Positions 1 through 5,383 of a stretch of DNA of 5,450 nt are shown here, one piece after another. The notes under the pieces are model-generated. The model worked only from the letters and a program-made list of their open reading frames with translations. It was not told the origin of the DNA and did no database searches. Origin of the DNA: an uncultured Dietzia sp. (GTDB lineage: Bacteria > Actinomycetota > Actinomycetes > Mycobacteriales > Mycobacteriaceae); contig CAMNYG010000115.1 in assembly GCA_946570335.1 (NCBI GenBank), positions 1-5,450 on the forward strand, read 5' to 3'. A program made the position numbers and the translations under genes. Numbering within the stretch: position 1 is the first letter of the stretch; each line of letters starts with the position of its first letter.

Positions 1-698
1 ACAACGACGACAGGCCCGACGTCCCTCGCCGGGCACGCGATCTCGTGCGGGACGGCGAGTTCGACCTGTTCCGGCTCGGCACCGCCGAGGCGCTCGCGCA
101 GGGACGGCGTGAGGCTGTTCCCGCCCGCCGCTCGGTGCGCCGGTTCTCCGATGAACCGGTCGACCCCGAGGCGCTGGCCGAGGCCGTGGCAGACGCACTG
201 ACCGCGCCGGCTCCGCATCACAGCACGCCGATCCGGTTCGTCCGCGTGACCGGACAGGCGCGCGTGCGGATGCTCGACGCCCTGCGTGAGGACTGGGAAC
301 GCGACCTGCGGGCCGACGGCCACACCGGCGAGATCCTGGCCCGGCGACTGGGCCGCGGCGACATCCTGCGCAACTGTCCCGAGCTGATCGTGCCGTTCGT
401 CGACGACGCCTCCGGCGCGCACGACTACCCGGACGAGCGGCGGGCGGCGTGCGAGGAGACGATGTTCACCGTCGCCGGCGGGGCCGCGGTGCAGTCCCTC
501 CTGGTGGCGTTGGCCGCACGCGGGCTGGGCTCGTGCTGGATAGGGTCGACCATCTTCGCGGCCGGCACCACACGCAGCGCACTCGATCTGCCGGAGACCT
601 GGCGGCCGCTCGGCGCGGTGGCCGTGGGTGTGCCGGCCGAGCCGGTGGCGGCGCGGGAGCCCCGGCCCGCCGGAGATGCGTACCTGACGATCGGGTGA
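1..698 (+). CDS. fbiB: FbiB, coenzyme F420 biosynthesis, C-terminal FMN (nitroreductase-like) domain; 5' end outside window
   Basis: The reading frame is open from base 3 to the TGA at 696-698 (231 visible residues). It has no upstream stop, so the gene is cut by the window edge. The GTG at 45 is internal, not the start. In mycobacteria FbiB is a two-domain cytoplasmic enzyme. The N-terminal CofE-like domain adds glutamates to F420, and the C-terminal FMN domain reduces dehydro-F420-0. Only the end of the first domain or the linker plus the second domain is visible here. Supporting motifs are FRLGTAEALAQGRR before RRSVRRF (visible residues 42-48), which opens the nitroreductase-like fold, and GLGSCWIGSTIF (174-185), followed by LDLPETWRPLGAVAVGVP. 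These closely resemble mycobacterial FbiB as I remember it. fbiA would be expected just upstream, outside the window. The gene converges on manB with 77 bases between stops. A stand-alone nitroreductase is the alternative, but the open frame to the edge and the FbiB-like linker argue against it. Confidence 0.88.
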   Translation, partial: NDDRPDVPRRARDLVRDGEFDLFRLGTAEALAQGRREAVPARRSVRRFSDEPVDPEALAEAVADALTAPAPHHSTPIRFVRVTGQARVRMLDALREDWERDLRADGHTGEILARRLGRGDILRNCPELIVPFVDDASGAHDYPDERRAACEETMFTVAGGAAVQSLLVALAARGLGSCWIGSTIFAAGTTRSALDLPETWRPLGAVAVGVPAEPVAAREPRPAGDAYLTIG

Positions 699-757
699 GG
701 CGGTAGCCGTACGCGCGCCGGCAGGCAGGCCACCGGGAAGACGACCACACGGGCCAG

Positions 758-773
758 CCGGCCGCGCGGCCGG
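758..773. terminator. Perfect GC palindrome between convergent fbiB and manB
   Basis: CCGGCCGCGCGGCCGG is a perfect 16-base palindrome. It can fold as a 6-bp stem with a 4-base loop on either strand. It lies two bases beyond the manB stop and about 60 bases beyond the fbiB stop, where a bidirectional terminator would be expected. There is no T-run on either side, so it is at best a U-less actinobacterial-type terminator. Palindromes of this size also arise by chance in such GC-rich DNA; position is the main support. Confidence 0.4.
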
Positions 774-775
774 GA

Positions 776-1888
776 TCACATGTCGGTCGAGTAGCGGATG
801 CCGCCGTCGGGGATCTCCACTCCCGGCCACACGCGGGCCCCGCGCAACAGCTCGCACCGGGCGCCCACCACTGCACCGTCGCCGATCACGCCGTCGCGAA
901 CCAGTGCACGGTGCCCGATCTGTGCCCCGAAACCGATGATCGACCGCTCGACGGTGGCACCGGCCTCGATCCGGGCACCGTCGAACACCACCGCCCCGTC
1001 AAGCCGTGCCCCCGCACCGATCTCGGCGCCCCGGCCCACGACTGTGCCGCCCACCAGCACAGCCCCGGCCCCGACGCCGGCGCCCTCGTGCACCAGCGCC
1101 TCACCCTCGCTGCCCGACAGTGCCGGCGAGGGCGCGATCCCACGCACCAGGTCAGAGGAGCCGCGGACGAAATCCTCCGGTGTGCCCATGTCGCGCCAGT
1201 AGGCCGAGTCGACGAAGCCGTACACGCGCTTGCCCTCGGCGAGCAGCTGCGGGAACGTCTCGCGCTCCACCGAGACGGGGACACCGTGTGGGATCTGCTC
1301 GATGATCTCGCGGCGGAACACGTAACAACCGGCATTGATCTGGTCGGTCGGCGGGTCCTGGGTCTTCTCGAGGAACTCCTGGACCCGGCCGTCGTCGTCG
1401 GTCGTGACACAACCGAACGCCCGCGGATCGGAGACCCGGACCAGGTGCATGGTCAGGTCTGCGTTCTTGGCGTGGTGCATGTCCAGCACCTGCCGCAGGT
1501 CCGTGCCGCCCAGCACGTCACCGTTGAAGACCATGACAGTGGAGGCCTTGAGCTCGCCCAACACGTTGCGGATGCCGCCGCCGGTGCCCAGGGGCTCGGT
1601 CTCCACCACGTACGAGATGTCCAGATCCAGGTCCGAGCCGTCGCCGAAGTGCTCCTCGAACACCTCGGCCTTGAACGAGGTGCCGAGCACGACACGGCGG
1701 ATACCGGCGGCACGGATCCGCGAGAGCAGGTGCGTGAGGAACGGCAGCCCCGCCGTGGGCAGCATCGGTTTGGGTGCCGAGATGGTCAGGGGCCGCAGGC
1801 GGGTCCCCTTGCCGCCTACCAGCACGACCGCCTCGGTGTCCACGAGGAGATCGTTGTCCGTGGTGCTCCCGGAAATCGTCGAGGTCAC
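776..1888 (-). CDS. manB: Mannose-1-phosphate guanylyltransferase (GDP-mannose pyrophosphorylase)
   Basis: A 370-residue cytoplasmic enzyme that makes GDP-mannose from mannose-1-phosphate and GTP, the mannose donor for phosphatidylinositol mannosides, lipomannan/LAM and protein mannosylation. The N-terminal nucleotidyltransferase domain carries the signature GGKGTRLRPLT (residues 25-35) followed by PKPM (39-42). It also has the substrate loop GTGGGI (101-106), the metal-binding aspartate D124 in FNGDV, and YWRDMGTPEDF (230-240). From about residue 265 to 355 there are isoleucine/valine-rich hexapeptide repeats (for example IGAGARLDGAVVF and VIGDGAVVGA) that form a left-handed beta helix. The protein ends DGGIRYSTDM, nearly as in M. 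tuberculosis Rv3264c. The GTG at 1886-1888 is chosen because AGGAG lies 7 bases upstream; a GTG at residue 16 has no such site. The gene lies 85 bases downstream of wbbL in the same direction, probably co-transcribed. The symbol follows mycobacterial use (manB); elsewhere the activity is called manC. Other sugar nucleotidyltransferase specificities cannot be fully excluded from sequence. Confidence 0.9.
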   Translation of the reverse strand: MTSTISGSTTDNDLLVDTEAVVLVGGKGTRLRPLTISAPKPMLPTAGLPFLTHLLSRIRAAGIRRVVLGTSFKAEVFEEHFGDGSDLDLDISYVVETEPLGTGGGIRNVLGELKASTVMVFNGDVLGGTDLRQVLDMHHAKNADLTMHLVRVSDPRAFGCVTTDDDGRVQEFLEKTQDPPTDQINAGCYVFRREIIEQIPHGVPVSVERETFPQLLAEGKRVYGFVDSAYWRDMGTPEDFVRGSSDLVRGIAPSPALSGSEGEALVHEGAGVGAGAVLVGGTVVGRGAEIGAGARLDGAVVFDGARIEAGATVERSIIGFGAQIGHRALVRDGVIGDGAVVGARCELLRGARVWPGVEIPDGGIRYSTDM

Positions 1889-1895
1889 GTGATAG

Positions 1896-1900
1896 CTCCT
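1896..1900 (-). promoter_or_regulatory. Ribosome binding site fixing the manB start
   Basis: On the minus strand this reads AGGAG, 7 bases before the GTG at 1886-1888. It decides the start: the same frame stays open far upstream through wbbL, but no other start candidate has an equally good site. Confidence 0.7.
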
Positions 1901-1973
1901 GCATGTCGTGGGCCCGTCGGGCGCGCTCGCGCATCCCCAGAGGACCGGTGGTGGAATCGTCTCGTCCGCCCGG

Positions 1974-2852
1974 CTAGCGCAGGGCGCGCTCGGCCGACCG
2001 TATGGCGAGGCGGCACCGGAGCTCCAGTCCCGCCTTGAGAGCCCAGCGTATCGGCGCCTGCCACGCACGGGGATGCCGGTCCGCCTGGAACAGATACGCA
2101 CTGCGGTGGTGTGCCCGGAGCGTGAACTCCGGAACCGTCTTGGCCGCGTGTCCCTGGTCGTGGTGGATGACCGACGACGGCACGTACACGTTCTGCCACC
2201 CGGCCCGACCGAGCCGGTCACCCAGGTCGACATCCTCCAGGTACATGAAATAGCGCTCGTCAAACCCTCCGAGCGCATCGAACGCAGACCTCCGCAGCAG
2301 CAGGCACGACCCGGACAGCCAGCCGGCGGCCCGCTCCGTCGACATGTCCTGATCGGCGAGATATCGCGACGTCCACGGGTTGCCCGGCCACACCGGGCCG
2401 AGCACGGCGTGCCCGATCCCGGCGCCCAGAGTCGGCACCGACCGCGCCGACGGGTAGACCGTGCCGTCGGTCTCGGCGATGCGCGGGCCGAACGCCGCCC
2501 CACGCGGCCACCGCCTCGCGGCGGCGAGCAACTCGTCCACCGAGCCGGGCTCGAACGACACGTCCGGGTTCACCACGAGCACGAACTCCTGGTCGAACTC
2601 GCCGGGGCGCCCGGAGATCTCCGTCACGGCCCGGTTGATCGCGGTCCCGTATCCGAGGTTCCCACCGGTCGGGAAGAACTCCGCGAACTCGTACGCGGCC
2701 GCGACCGACTCGGGTACCCCATCCTTCGAGCCGTTGTCGGCCATCACCAGCCCGACCCGGCGAGTGGTGGCCGCGGGCAACGTCTCGACGAAGGTGCGGA
2801 GATGCTCACCGGGAGAGTAGGTCACCGTCACGACAGGTAGTCGGCTCGTCAC
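1974..2852 (-). CDS. wbbL: WbbL-type rhamnosyltransferase (GT2 family), arabinogalactan linker unit
   Basis: A 292-residue GT-A fold glycosyltransferase. In mycobacteria WbbL transfers rhamnose from dTDP-rhamnose to decaprenyl-PP-GlcNAc on the cytoplasmic face of the membrane, making the Rha-GlcNAc linker that joins arabinogalactan to peptidoglycan. Visible motifs in order are VTVTYSPGEHL (residues 8-18, first beta strand), ADNGSKDG (38-45, nucleotide binding), GGNLGYGTAINRA (63-75), VNPDV (94-98, with D97 in the metal-binding DXD-like position), WLSGSCLLLRRSAF (178-191), and GGFDERYFMYLEDVDLGDR (195-213), whose E206/D207 match the GT2 ED motif. The match to M. tuberculosis WbbL1 (Rv3265c, about 300 residues) is strong over the whole length. 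No membrane segment is evident. The GTG at 2850-2852 is chosen because AGGG lies 8 bases upstream and because the family begins near this VTVTYSP strand; an in-frame GTG three codons earlier overlaps that site. The rmlD gene, found just upstream of wbbL in M. tuberculosis, is not here. Confidence 0.9.
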   Translation of the reverse strand: MTSRLPVVTVTYSPGEHLRTFVETLPAATTRRVGLVMADNGSKDGVPESVAAAYEFAEFFPTGGNLGYGTAINRAVTEISGRPGEFDQEFVLVVNPDVSFEPGSVDELLAAARRWPRGAAFGPRIAETDGTVYPSARSVPTLGAGIGHAVLGPVWPGNPWTSRYLADQDMSTERAAGWLSGSCLLLRRSAFDALGGFDERYFMYLEDVDLGDRLGRAGWQNVYVPSSVIHHDQGHAAKTVPEFTLRAHHRSAYLFQADRHPRAWQAPIRWALKAGLELRCRLAIRSAERALR

Positions 2853-2860
2853 GCGAACCA

Positions 2861-2864
2861 CCCT
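2861..2864 (-). promoter_or_regulatory. Ribosome binding site fixing the wbbL start
   Basis: AGGG (within GTAGGGTGG on the minus strand) sits 8 bases before the GTG at 2850-2852. It supports the 292-residue product over the longer open frame, which would run into the oppositely directed lcp1 gene. Confidence 0.55.
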
Positions 2865-2881
2865 ACGACTCGCGGCTCCGA

Positions 2882-2912
2882 TTCCGACGCCCGGCTCGCG
2901 GCGCGGTAGCGT
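2882..2912 (+). promoter_or_regulatory. Candidate sigma-70-type promoter for lcp1
   Basis: TAGCGT at 2907-2912 fits the actinobacterial -10 pattern TANNNT. A weak -35-like TTCCGA lies at 2882-2887 with a 19-base spacer, slightly long. Transcription would start near 2918-2920, leaving a leader of about 50 bases before the lcp1 ATG. Only the -10 box is convincing. No clear minus-strand promoter for wbbL could be picked out in the same spacer. Confidence 0.35.
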
Positions 2913-2927
2913 GGGGAAATCTTGAAC

Positions 2928-2942
2928 CGCCGTGTCACGGCG
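2928..2942. repeat. 15-base inverted repeat in the lcp1 leader
   Basis: CGCCGTGTCACGGCG has perfect 7-base arms around a single central base. It lies between the candidate lcp1 promoter and its ribosome binding site, inside the divergent wbbL/lcp1 spacer. It is shaped like an operator for a dimeric repressor. A one-base loop makes it unlikely to be a hairpin with full arms. In DNA this GC-rich, an inverted repeat of this size can occur by chance in a few kilobases, so function is inferred from position only. Confidence 0.35.
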
Positions 2943-2956
2943 CGCAGGACTCGACG

Positions 2957-2963
2957 AGAAGGA
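2957..2963 (+). promoter_or_regulatory. Ribosome binding site fixing the lcp1 start
   Basis: AGAAGGA lies 6 bases before the ATG at 2970-2972. The only earlier in-frame start, TTG at 2922, has no comparable site and would sit almost on the expected transcription start. The ATG is therefore preferred. Confidence 0.7.
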
Positions 2964-2969
2964 CGGTGG

Positions 2970-4526
2970 ATGAGCGCCGAGCAGCCAGGGACGCCCCACC
3001 GCGCCCACAGCCGGGCGCGGGGCCGACGGCGTGCCACTCCCAACCCGCTTCCCTCGCGCATCGGACGGACCCTCGCCTCGGTCGTCGCGGTGCTCTGTCT
3101 CGTGGTCACCGGCATCGGATGGTCACTGTTCAGCGGACTCAACTCCGACCTGTCCTCGGCCGGCGGCCTCGACGTGGGCGACGGAGGCCTCGACGGTGCC
3201 GTCGACATCCTCATCGTGGGAACCGACAACCGCACCGACGCCCAGGGCAACGTCCTGAGCCAAGAGGAACTCGCCACCCTCCGGACCGGAGAGGACGACG
3301 GTGAGAACACCGACACGATCCTGCTCGTCCGGATCCCCGAGGACGGCAGCTCCGCCACCGCGATCTCGATCCCGCGCGACGTGTACGTGGAGACCTCCAC
3401 CGTCGGCCCGAGCAAGATCAACGGGGTGTACGGGGCCAACAAGGAGGCCGCACTCACCCGAGCCGCGGAGAAGAGCCCGGACGGTTCCCTCACCGAGGCG
3501 GACCAGCAGGCCGCGGTCCAGGCGGGCCGCAACGGCCTCATCAGCGCGGTCGAGGACCTCACCGGGGTGCGGGCCGACCACTACGCGGAGATCGGACTCC
3601 TCGGGTTCGTCCTGCTGACCGACGCCGTCGGCGGTGTCCCCGTCTGCCTCAACGAGGACGTCGACGAACCCCTGTCCGGCGCGAACTTCCACGCCGGCGT
3701 CCAGACCATCTCCGGATCCGACGCACTGAGCTTCGTCCGCCAGCGGCACGACCTGCCCGCGGGCGACCTCGACCGGATCGTCCGCCAGCAGGCGTACATG
3801 TCGCAGCTGGTCAGGAAGACCCTGTCCGCGGGGACGCTGGCCGACCCCGGAAAGCTCGGCGCACTCGTGGACGCCGCCAGGCGCTCGTTCGTGATCGACG
3901 AGAACTGGGACTTCGTGGACTTCGCCCTCAAGCTCAAGGACATCAGCGGCGGAAACGTCCGCTTCGAGACCATCCCCGTCACCAGCATCGACTCGTTCAC
4001 GGAGTGGGGCGAGTCGATCGTCACCGCCGACCCCGAGCAGGTCACCGAGTTCGTGGCCGGGTTCGCCAGCGGGGAAGCCGAGCACGAGCCCACAGAGGAG
4101 ACCTCCGCCGCACTGCCCCCGGGGGTGGACCCCGCCTCGGTGATCGTCACGGTGGTCAACACCACCTCGATCGACGGTCTGGCCGCACGCGTGTCCGGAT
4201 CGTTGACCGAGCTGGGCTACACCCCCGGCGACCTGCTCACCGATCCGGCCGCCGCCTACACCTCGCACGTGGCCGCGCACTCCGCGGGTGATGCCGCCGC
4301 GTTCGCCGTCTCCGTCGCGCTCGGCGGACTGCCGGTGCAGGTCGATCCCGCCGTGCCCCCGGGTGCGGTCCGCGTCGTTCTGGCCGAGGACTACAGCGGT
4401 CCCACCGGCGAGTCCGCGGGTATCGAATCCGCCTCCCCCGCCACCACCACGTACGCACCGCTGCCACCGTCCATCGCCCAGCGACCCACCTTCGACGCCG
4501 GAACGGACGTCCCCTGCGTCAACTGA
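2970..4526 (+). CDS. lcp1: Lcp1-like LytR-CpsA-Psr family ligase with C-terminal LytR_C domain
   Basis: A 518-residue membrane-anchored, outward-facing protein. Actinobacterial Lcp1 (M. tuberculosis Rv3267) transfers arabinogalactan from its decaprenyl-pyrophosphate carrier to peptidoglycan muramic acid. An Arg-rich cytoplasmic tail (residues 11-33, HRAHSRARGRRR) precedes one membrane segment at about 34-53. The LCP domain follows: VDILIVGTDNRTDAQGN (from 78, with D86 and R88), TDTILLVRIP, SIPRD (133-137, R136 being an expected pyrophosphate-binding arginine), KINGVYG, DHYAEIGLLGF, and RQRHDLPAGDLDRIVRQQ (from R257). A Glu/Pro-rich linker leads to a LytR_C domain at about 388-480 (VIVTVVNTTSIDGLA onward), and the protein ends VPCVN as I recall for Rv3267. 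The usual DSR motif reads DNR (N87). The exported part has only two cysteines, C226 and C516. It begins divergently from wbbL and is followed after 28 bases by a TIGR03089 gene, the same pairing as Rv3267-Rv3268. A paralogous LCP with another glycan substrate is the main alternative, but synteny favours Lcp1. Confidence 0.9.
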   Translation: MSAEQPGTPHRAHSRARGRRRATPNPLPSRIGRTLASVVAVLCLVVTGIGWSLFSGLNSDLSSAGGLDVGDGGLDGAVDILIVGTDNRTDAQGNVLSQEELATLRTGEDDGENTDTILLVRIPEDGSSATAISIPRDVYVETSTVGPSKINGVYGANKEAALTRAAEKSPDGSLTEADQQAAVQAGRNGLISAVEDLTGVRADHYAEIGLLGFVLLTDAVGGVPVCLNEDVDEPLSGANFHAGVQTISGSDALSFVRQRHDLPAGDLDRIVRQQAYMSQLVRKTLSAGTLADPGKLGALVDAARRSFVIDENWDFVDFALKLKDISGGNVRFETIPVTSIDSFTEWGESIVTADPEQVTEFVAGFASGEAEHEPTEETSAALPPGVDPASVIVTVVNTTSIDGLAARVSGSLTELGYTPGDLLTDPAAAYTSHVAAHSAGDAAAFAVSVALGGLPVQVDPAVPPGAVRVVLAEDYSGPTGESAGIESASPATTTYAPLPPSIAQRPTFDAGTDVPCVN

Positions 4527-4539
4527 CCCGACGACCCCC

Positions 4540-4545
4540 GGAAGG
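4540..4545 (+). promoter_or_regulatory. Ribosome binding site fixing the TIGR03089 gene start
   Basis: GGAAGG lies 9 bases before the GTG at 4555-4557, in the 28-base gap after lcp1. It supports the GTG over upstream in-frame starts, which would overlap the lcp1 coding region by up to about 240 bases. Confidence 0.6.
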
Positions 4546-4554
4546 CCCCACCGA

Positions 4555-5241
4555 GTGAACACCGCCGCAGACACCGTCTTCCAGCCACTGCTCGCCGCCG
4601 ACCCGGGGGCGCCGATGATCACCCACTACGACCTGGCGGCGCCGTCCCGGATCGAGCTGTCCGTCACCTCGACCGCCAACTGGGCCGCCAAGATCGCCGG
4701 TCTGCTGCGCGATGAGGTAGGTGTCATGCCGGGCGACGTGGTGGTCTGCGACCTGCCCGCCCACTGGCTCACCGCCGGTGTTCTGACGGGCGCATGGTGG
4801 GCGGGCGCCGAGGTCCGTACACAGGCCGCGGACGACGCCGTCGTCGTCGTTACCACCCCCGACCGGGTCGATCGCCACTCCCCCGACATCGAGACCCTCC
4901 TCATGACCACCGACCCGATGGGGCGGCCACTCGCGGCGACCGGCGTCGAGGTGCCGATCGGCCTCACCGACCTCGCCGAGGCCTGCCGCATCCACCCGGA
5001 TGCGTTCGTCCCGTCCGGCGGCGGCCCGCTCGCCCTGGACGGTGTCGCGCTGGCCGATCTTGTCGACGCGGAGCTCGCCGCGCGCGTCCTCGTGCCCGGC
5101 CCGGACCGGGACGACATCGTGCCCATGCTCGCGCGGATCTTCGCCTCCGGTGGCACCGCCGTGCTGGTCACCGGTGCGGAGGCCGACGACGACGGCGTCG
5201 CCGACGTGGCCGCCACCGAACGCACCACGCTGACACTCTGA
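4555..5241 (+). CDS. TIGR03089 family protein (short relative of the N-terminal part of AMP-binding enzymes), function unknown
   Basis: A 228-residue protein with no signal peptide or clear membrane segment, so probably cytoplasmic. It matches the actinobacterial single-copy family TIGR03089 (M. tuberculosis Rv3268, of about the same length). Recognisable stretches are THYD (residues 23-26), ELSVTSTANWAAKIAGLLRD (34-53), VMPGDVVVCDLPAHW (57-71) and GAWWAGAEV (79-87). This order resembles the start of acyl-CoA ligase/adenylation enzymes, where a similar helix, a GD turn, a LP(N) motif and a GA..AGA helix occur. The glycine/Ser/Thr-rich AMP-binding loop (YTSGTTG-type) and the whole C-terminal subdomain are absent, so classical adenylation is unlikely. 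The tail is acidic (AEADDDGVADVAATE). The gene starts 28 bases after lcp1 and is very likely in its operon, which suggests an envelope-related or regulatory role, but this is only context. The family call is strong; the function is not known. Confidence 0.82.
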   Translation: MNTAADTVFQPLLAADPGAPMITHYDLAAPSRIELSVTSTANWAAKIAGLLRDEVGVMPGDVVVCDLPAHWLTAGVLTGAWWAGAEVRTQAADDAVVVVTTPDRVDRHSPDIETLLMTTDPMGRPLAATGVEVPIGLTDLAEACRIHPDAFVPSGGGPLALDGVALADLVDAELAARVLVPGPDRDDIVPMLARIFASGGTAVLVTGAEADDDGVADVAATERTTLTL

Positions 5242-5247
5242 CCGGCT

Positions 5248-5269
5248 CCGGCCGATCAGATCCGGCCGG
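5248..5269 (+). terminator. Hairpin just after the lcp1 operon
   Basis: CCGGCC (5248-5253) pairs with GGCCGG (5264-5269) around a 10-base loop, part of which (GAT/ATC) can extend the stem with one bulged base. It begins 7 bases after the stop of the TIGR03089 gene. No T-run follows, so it is a U-less terminator candidate for the plus-strand operon. Confidence 0.45.
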
Positions 5270-5315
5270 TCTGCCGGGCACCTTCCGGACGGTCGCCGCG
5301 TACAGCGACGCGAAA

Positions 5316-5346
5316 GCCGCCACCCCCCGTGACCGGGAGTGGCGGC
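5316..5346. terminator. Strong hairpin in the convergent gap, likely bidirectional terminator
   Basis: GCCGCCAC (5316-5323) pairs perfectly with GTGGCGGC (5339-5346). The stem continues as CCC (5324-5326) with GGG (5335-5337) after one bulged A, closing an 8-base loop. Outside the stem, AAA lies on the left and CTTCTC on the right, so each strand ends in a short pyrimidine/T stretch. It is the best terminator in the window and serves converging transcripts from the lcp1 operon and the acyl-CoA dehydrogenase gene. Confidence 0.65.
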
Positions 5347-5360
5347 CTTCTCGGTGATCG

Positions 5361-5377
5361 ACGGGCACGAGGCCCGT
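5361..5377 (-). terminator. Small hairpin right after the acyl-CoA dehydrogenase stop
   Basis: ACGGGC (5361-5366) pairs with GCCCGT (5372-5377) around a 5-base loop. On the minus strand it begins 6 bases beyond the stop codon. It has no T-run and may only assist the stronger hairpin at 5316-5346. Confidence 0.3.
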
Positions 5378-5383
5378 GTCGGG

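Noticed and set aside
45..698. fbiB fragment as a complete 217-residue nitroreductase starting at the GTG at 45
   Set aside because: The frame is open to the window edge and the residues around 45 match the inter-domain linker of FbiB, so the gene more likely continues to the left.
1889..1973. Possible small gene or regulatory RNA in the 85-base wbbL-manB gap
   Set aside because: Apart from the manB ribosome binding site I see no convincing start, hairpin or conserved element.
911..2038. Long plus-strand open frame (375 codons) opposite manB
   Set aside because: It lies antisense to a well-supported gene, its translation is low-complexity and without a recognisable domain, and long antisense frames are normal in GC-rich DNA with strong third-position bias.
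1889..2503. Upstream extension of the manB frame into wbbL (205 more codons)
   Set aside because: The extension is Arg/Ser-rich shadow translation of wbbL; the family starts near the GGKGTRLRPLT strand and AGGAG precedes the GTG at 1888.
2922..2969. TTG start at 2922 for lcp1, adding 16 residues
   Set aside because: No ribosome binding site, lies at the expected transcription start, and the ATG at 2970 has AGAAGGA 6 bases upstream.
2853..3008. Longer N-terminus for wbbL
   Set aside because: It would overlap the start of lcp1 on the other strand and adds sequence unlike the family; the GTG at 2852 has a ribosome binding site.
3123..4622. Minus-strand open frame of 499 codons opposite lcp1
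   Set aside because: The translation is a Gly/Val/Asp-rich mirror of the LCP gene with no family resemblance, and no ribosome binding site was evident; the plus-strand LCP motifs are decisive.
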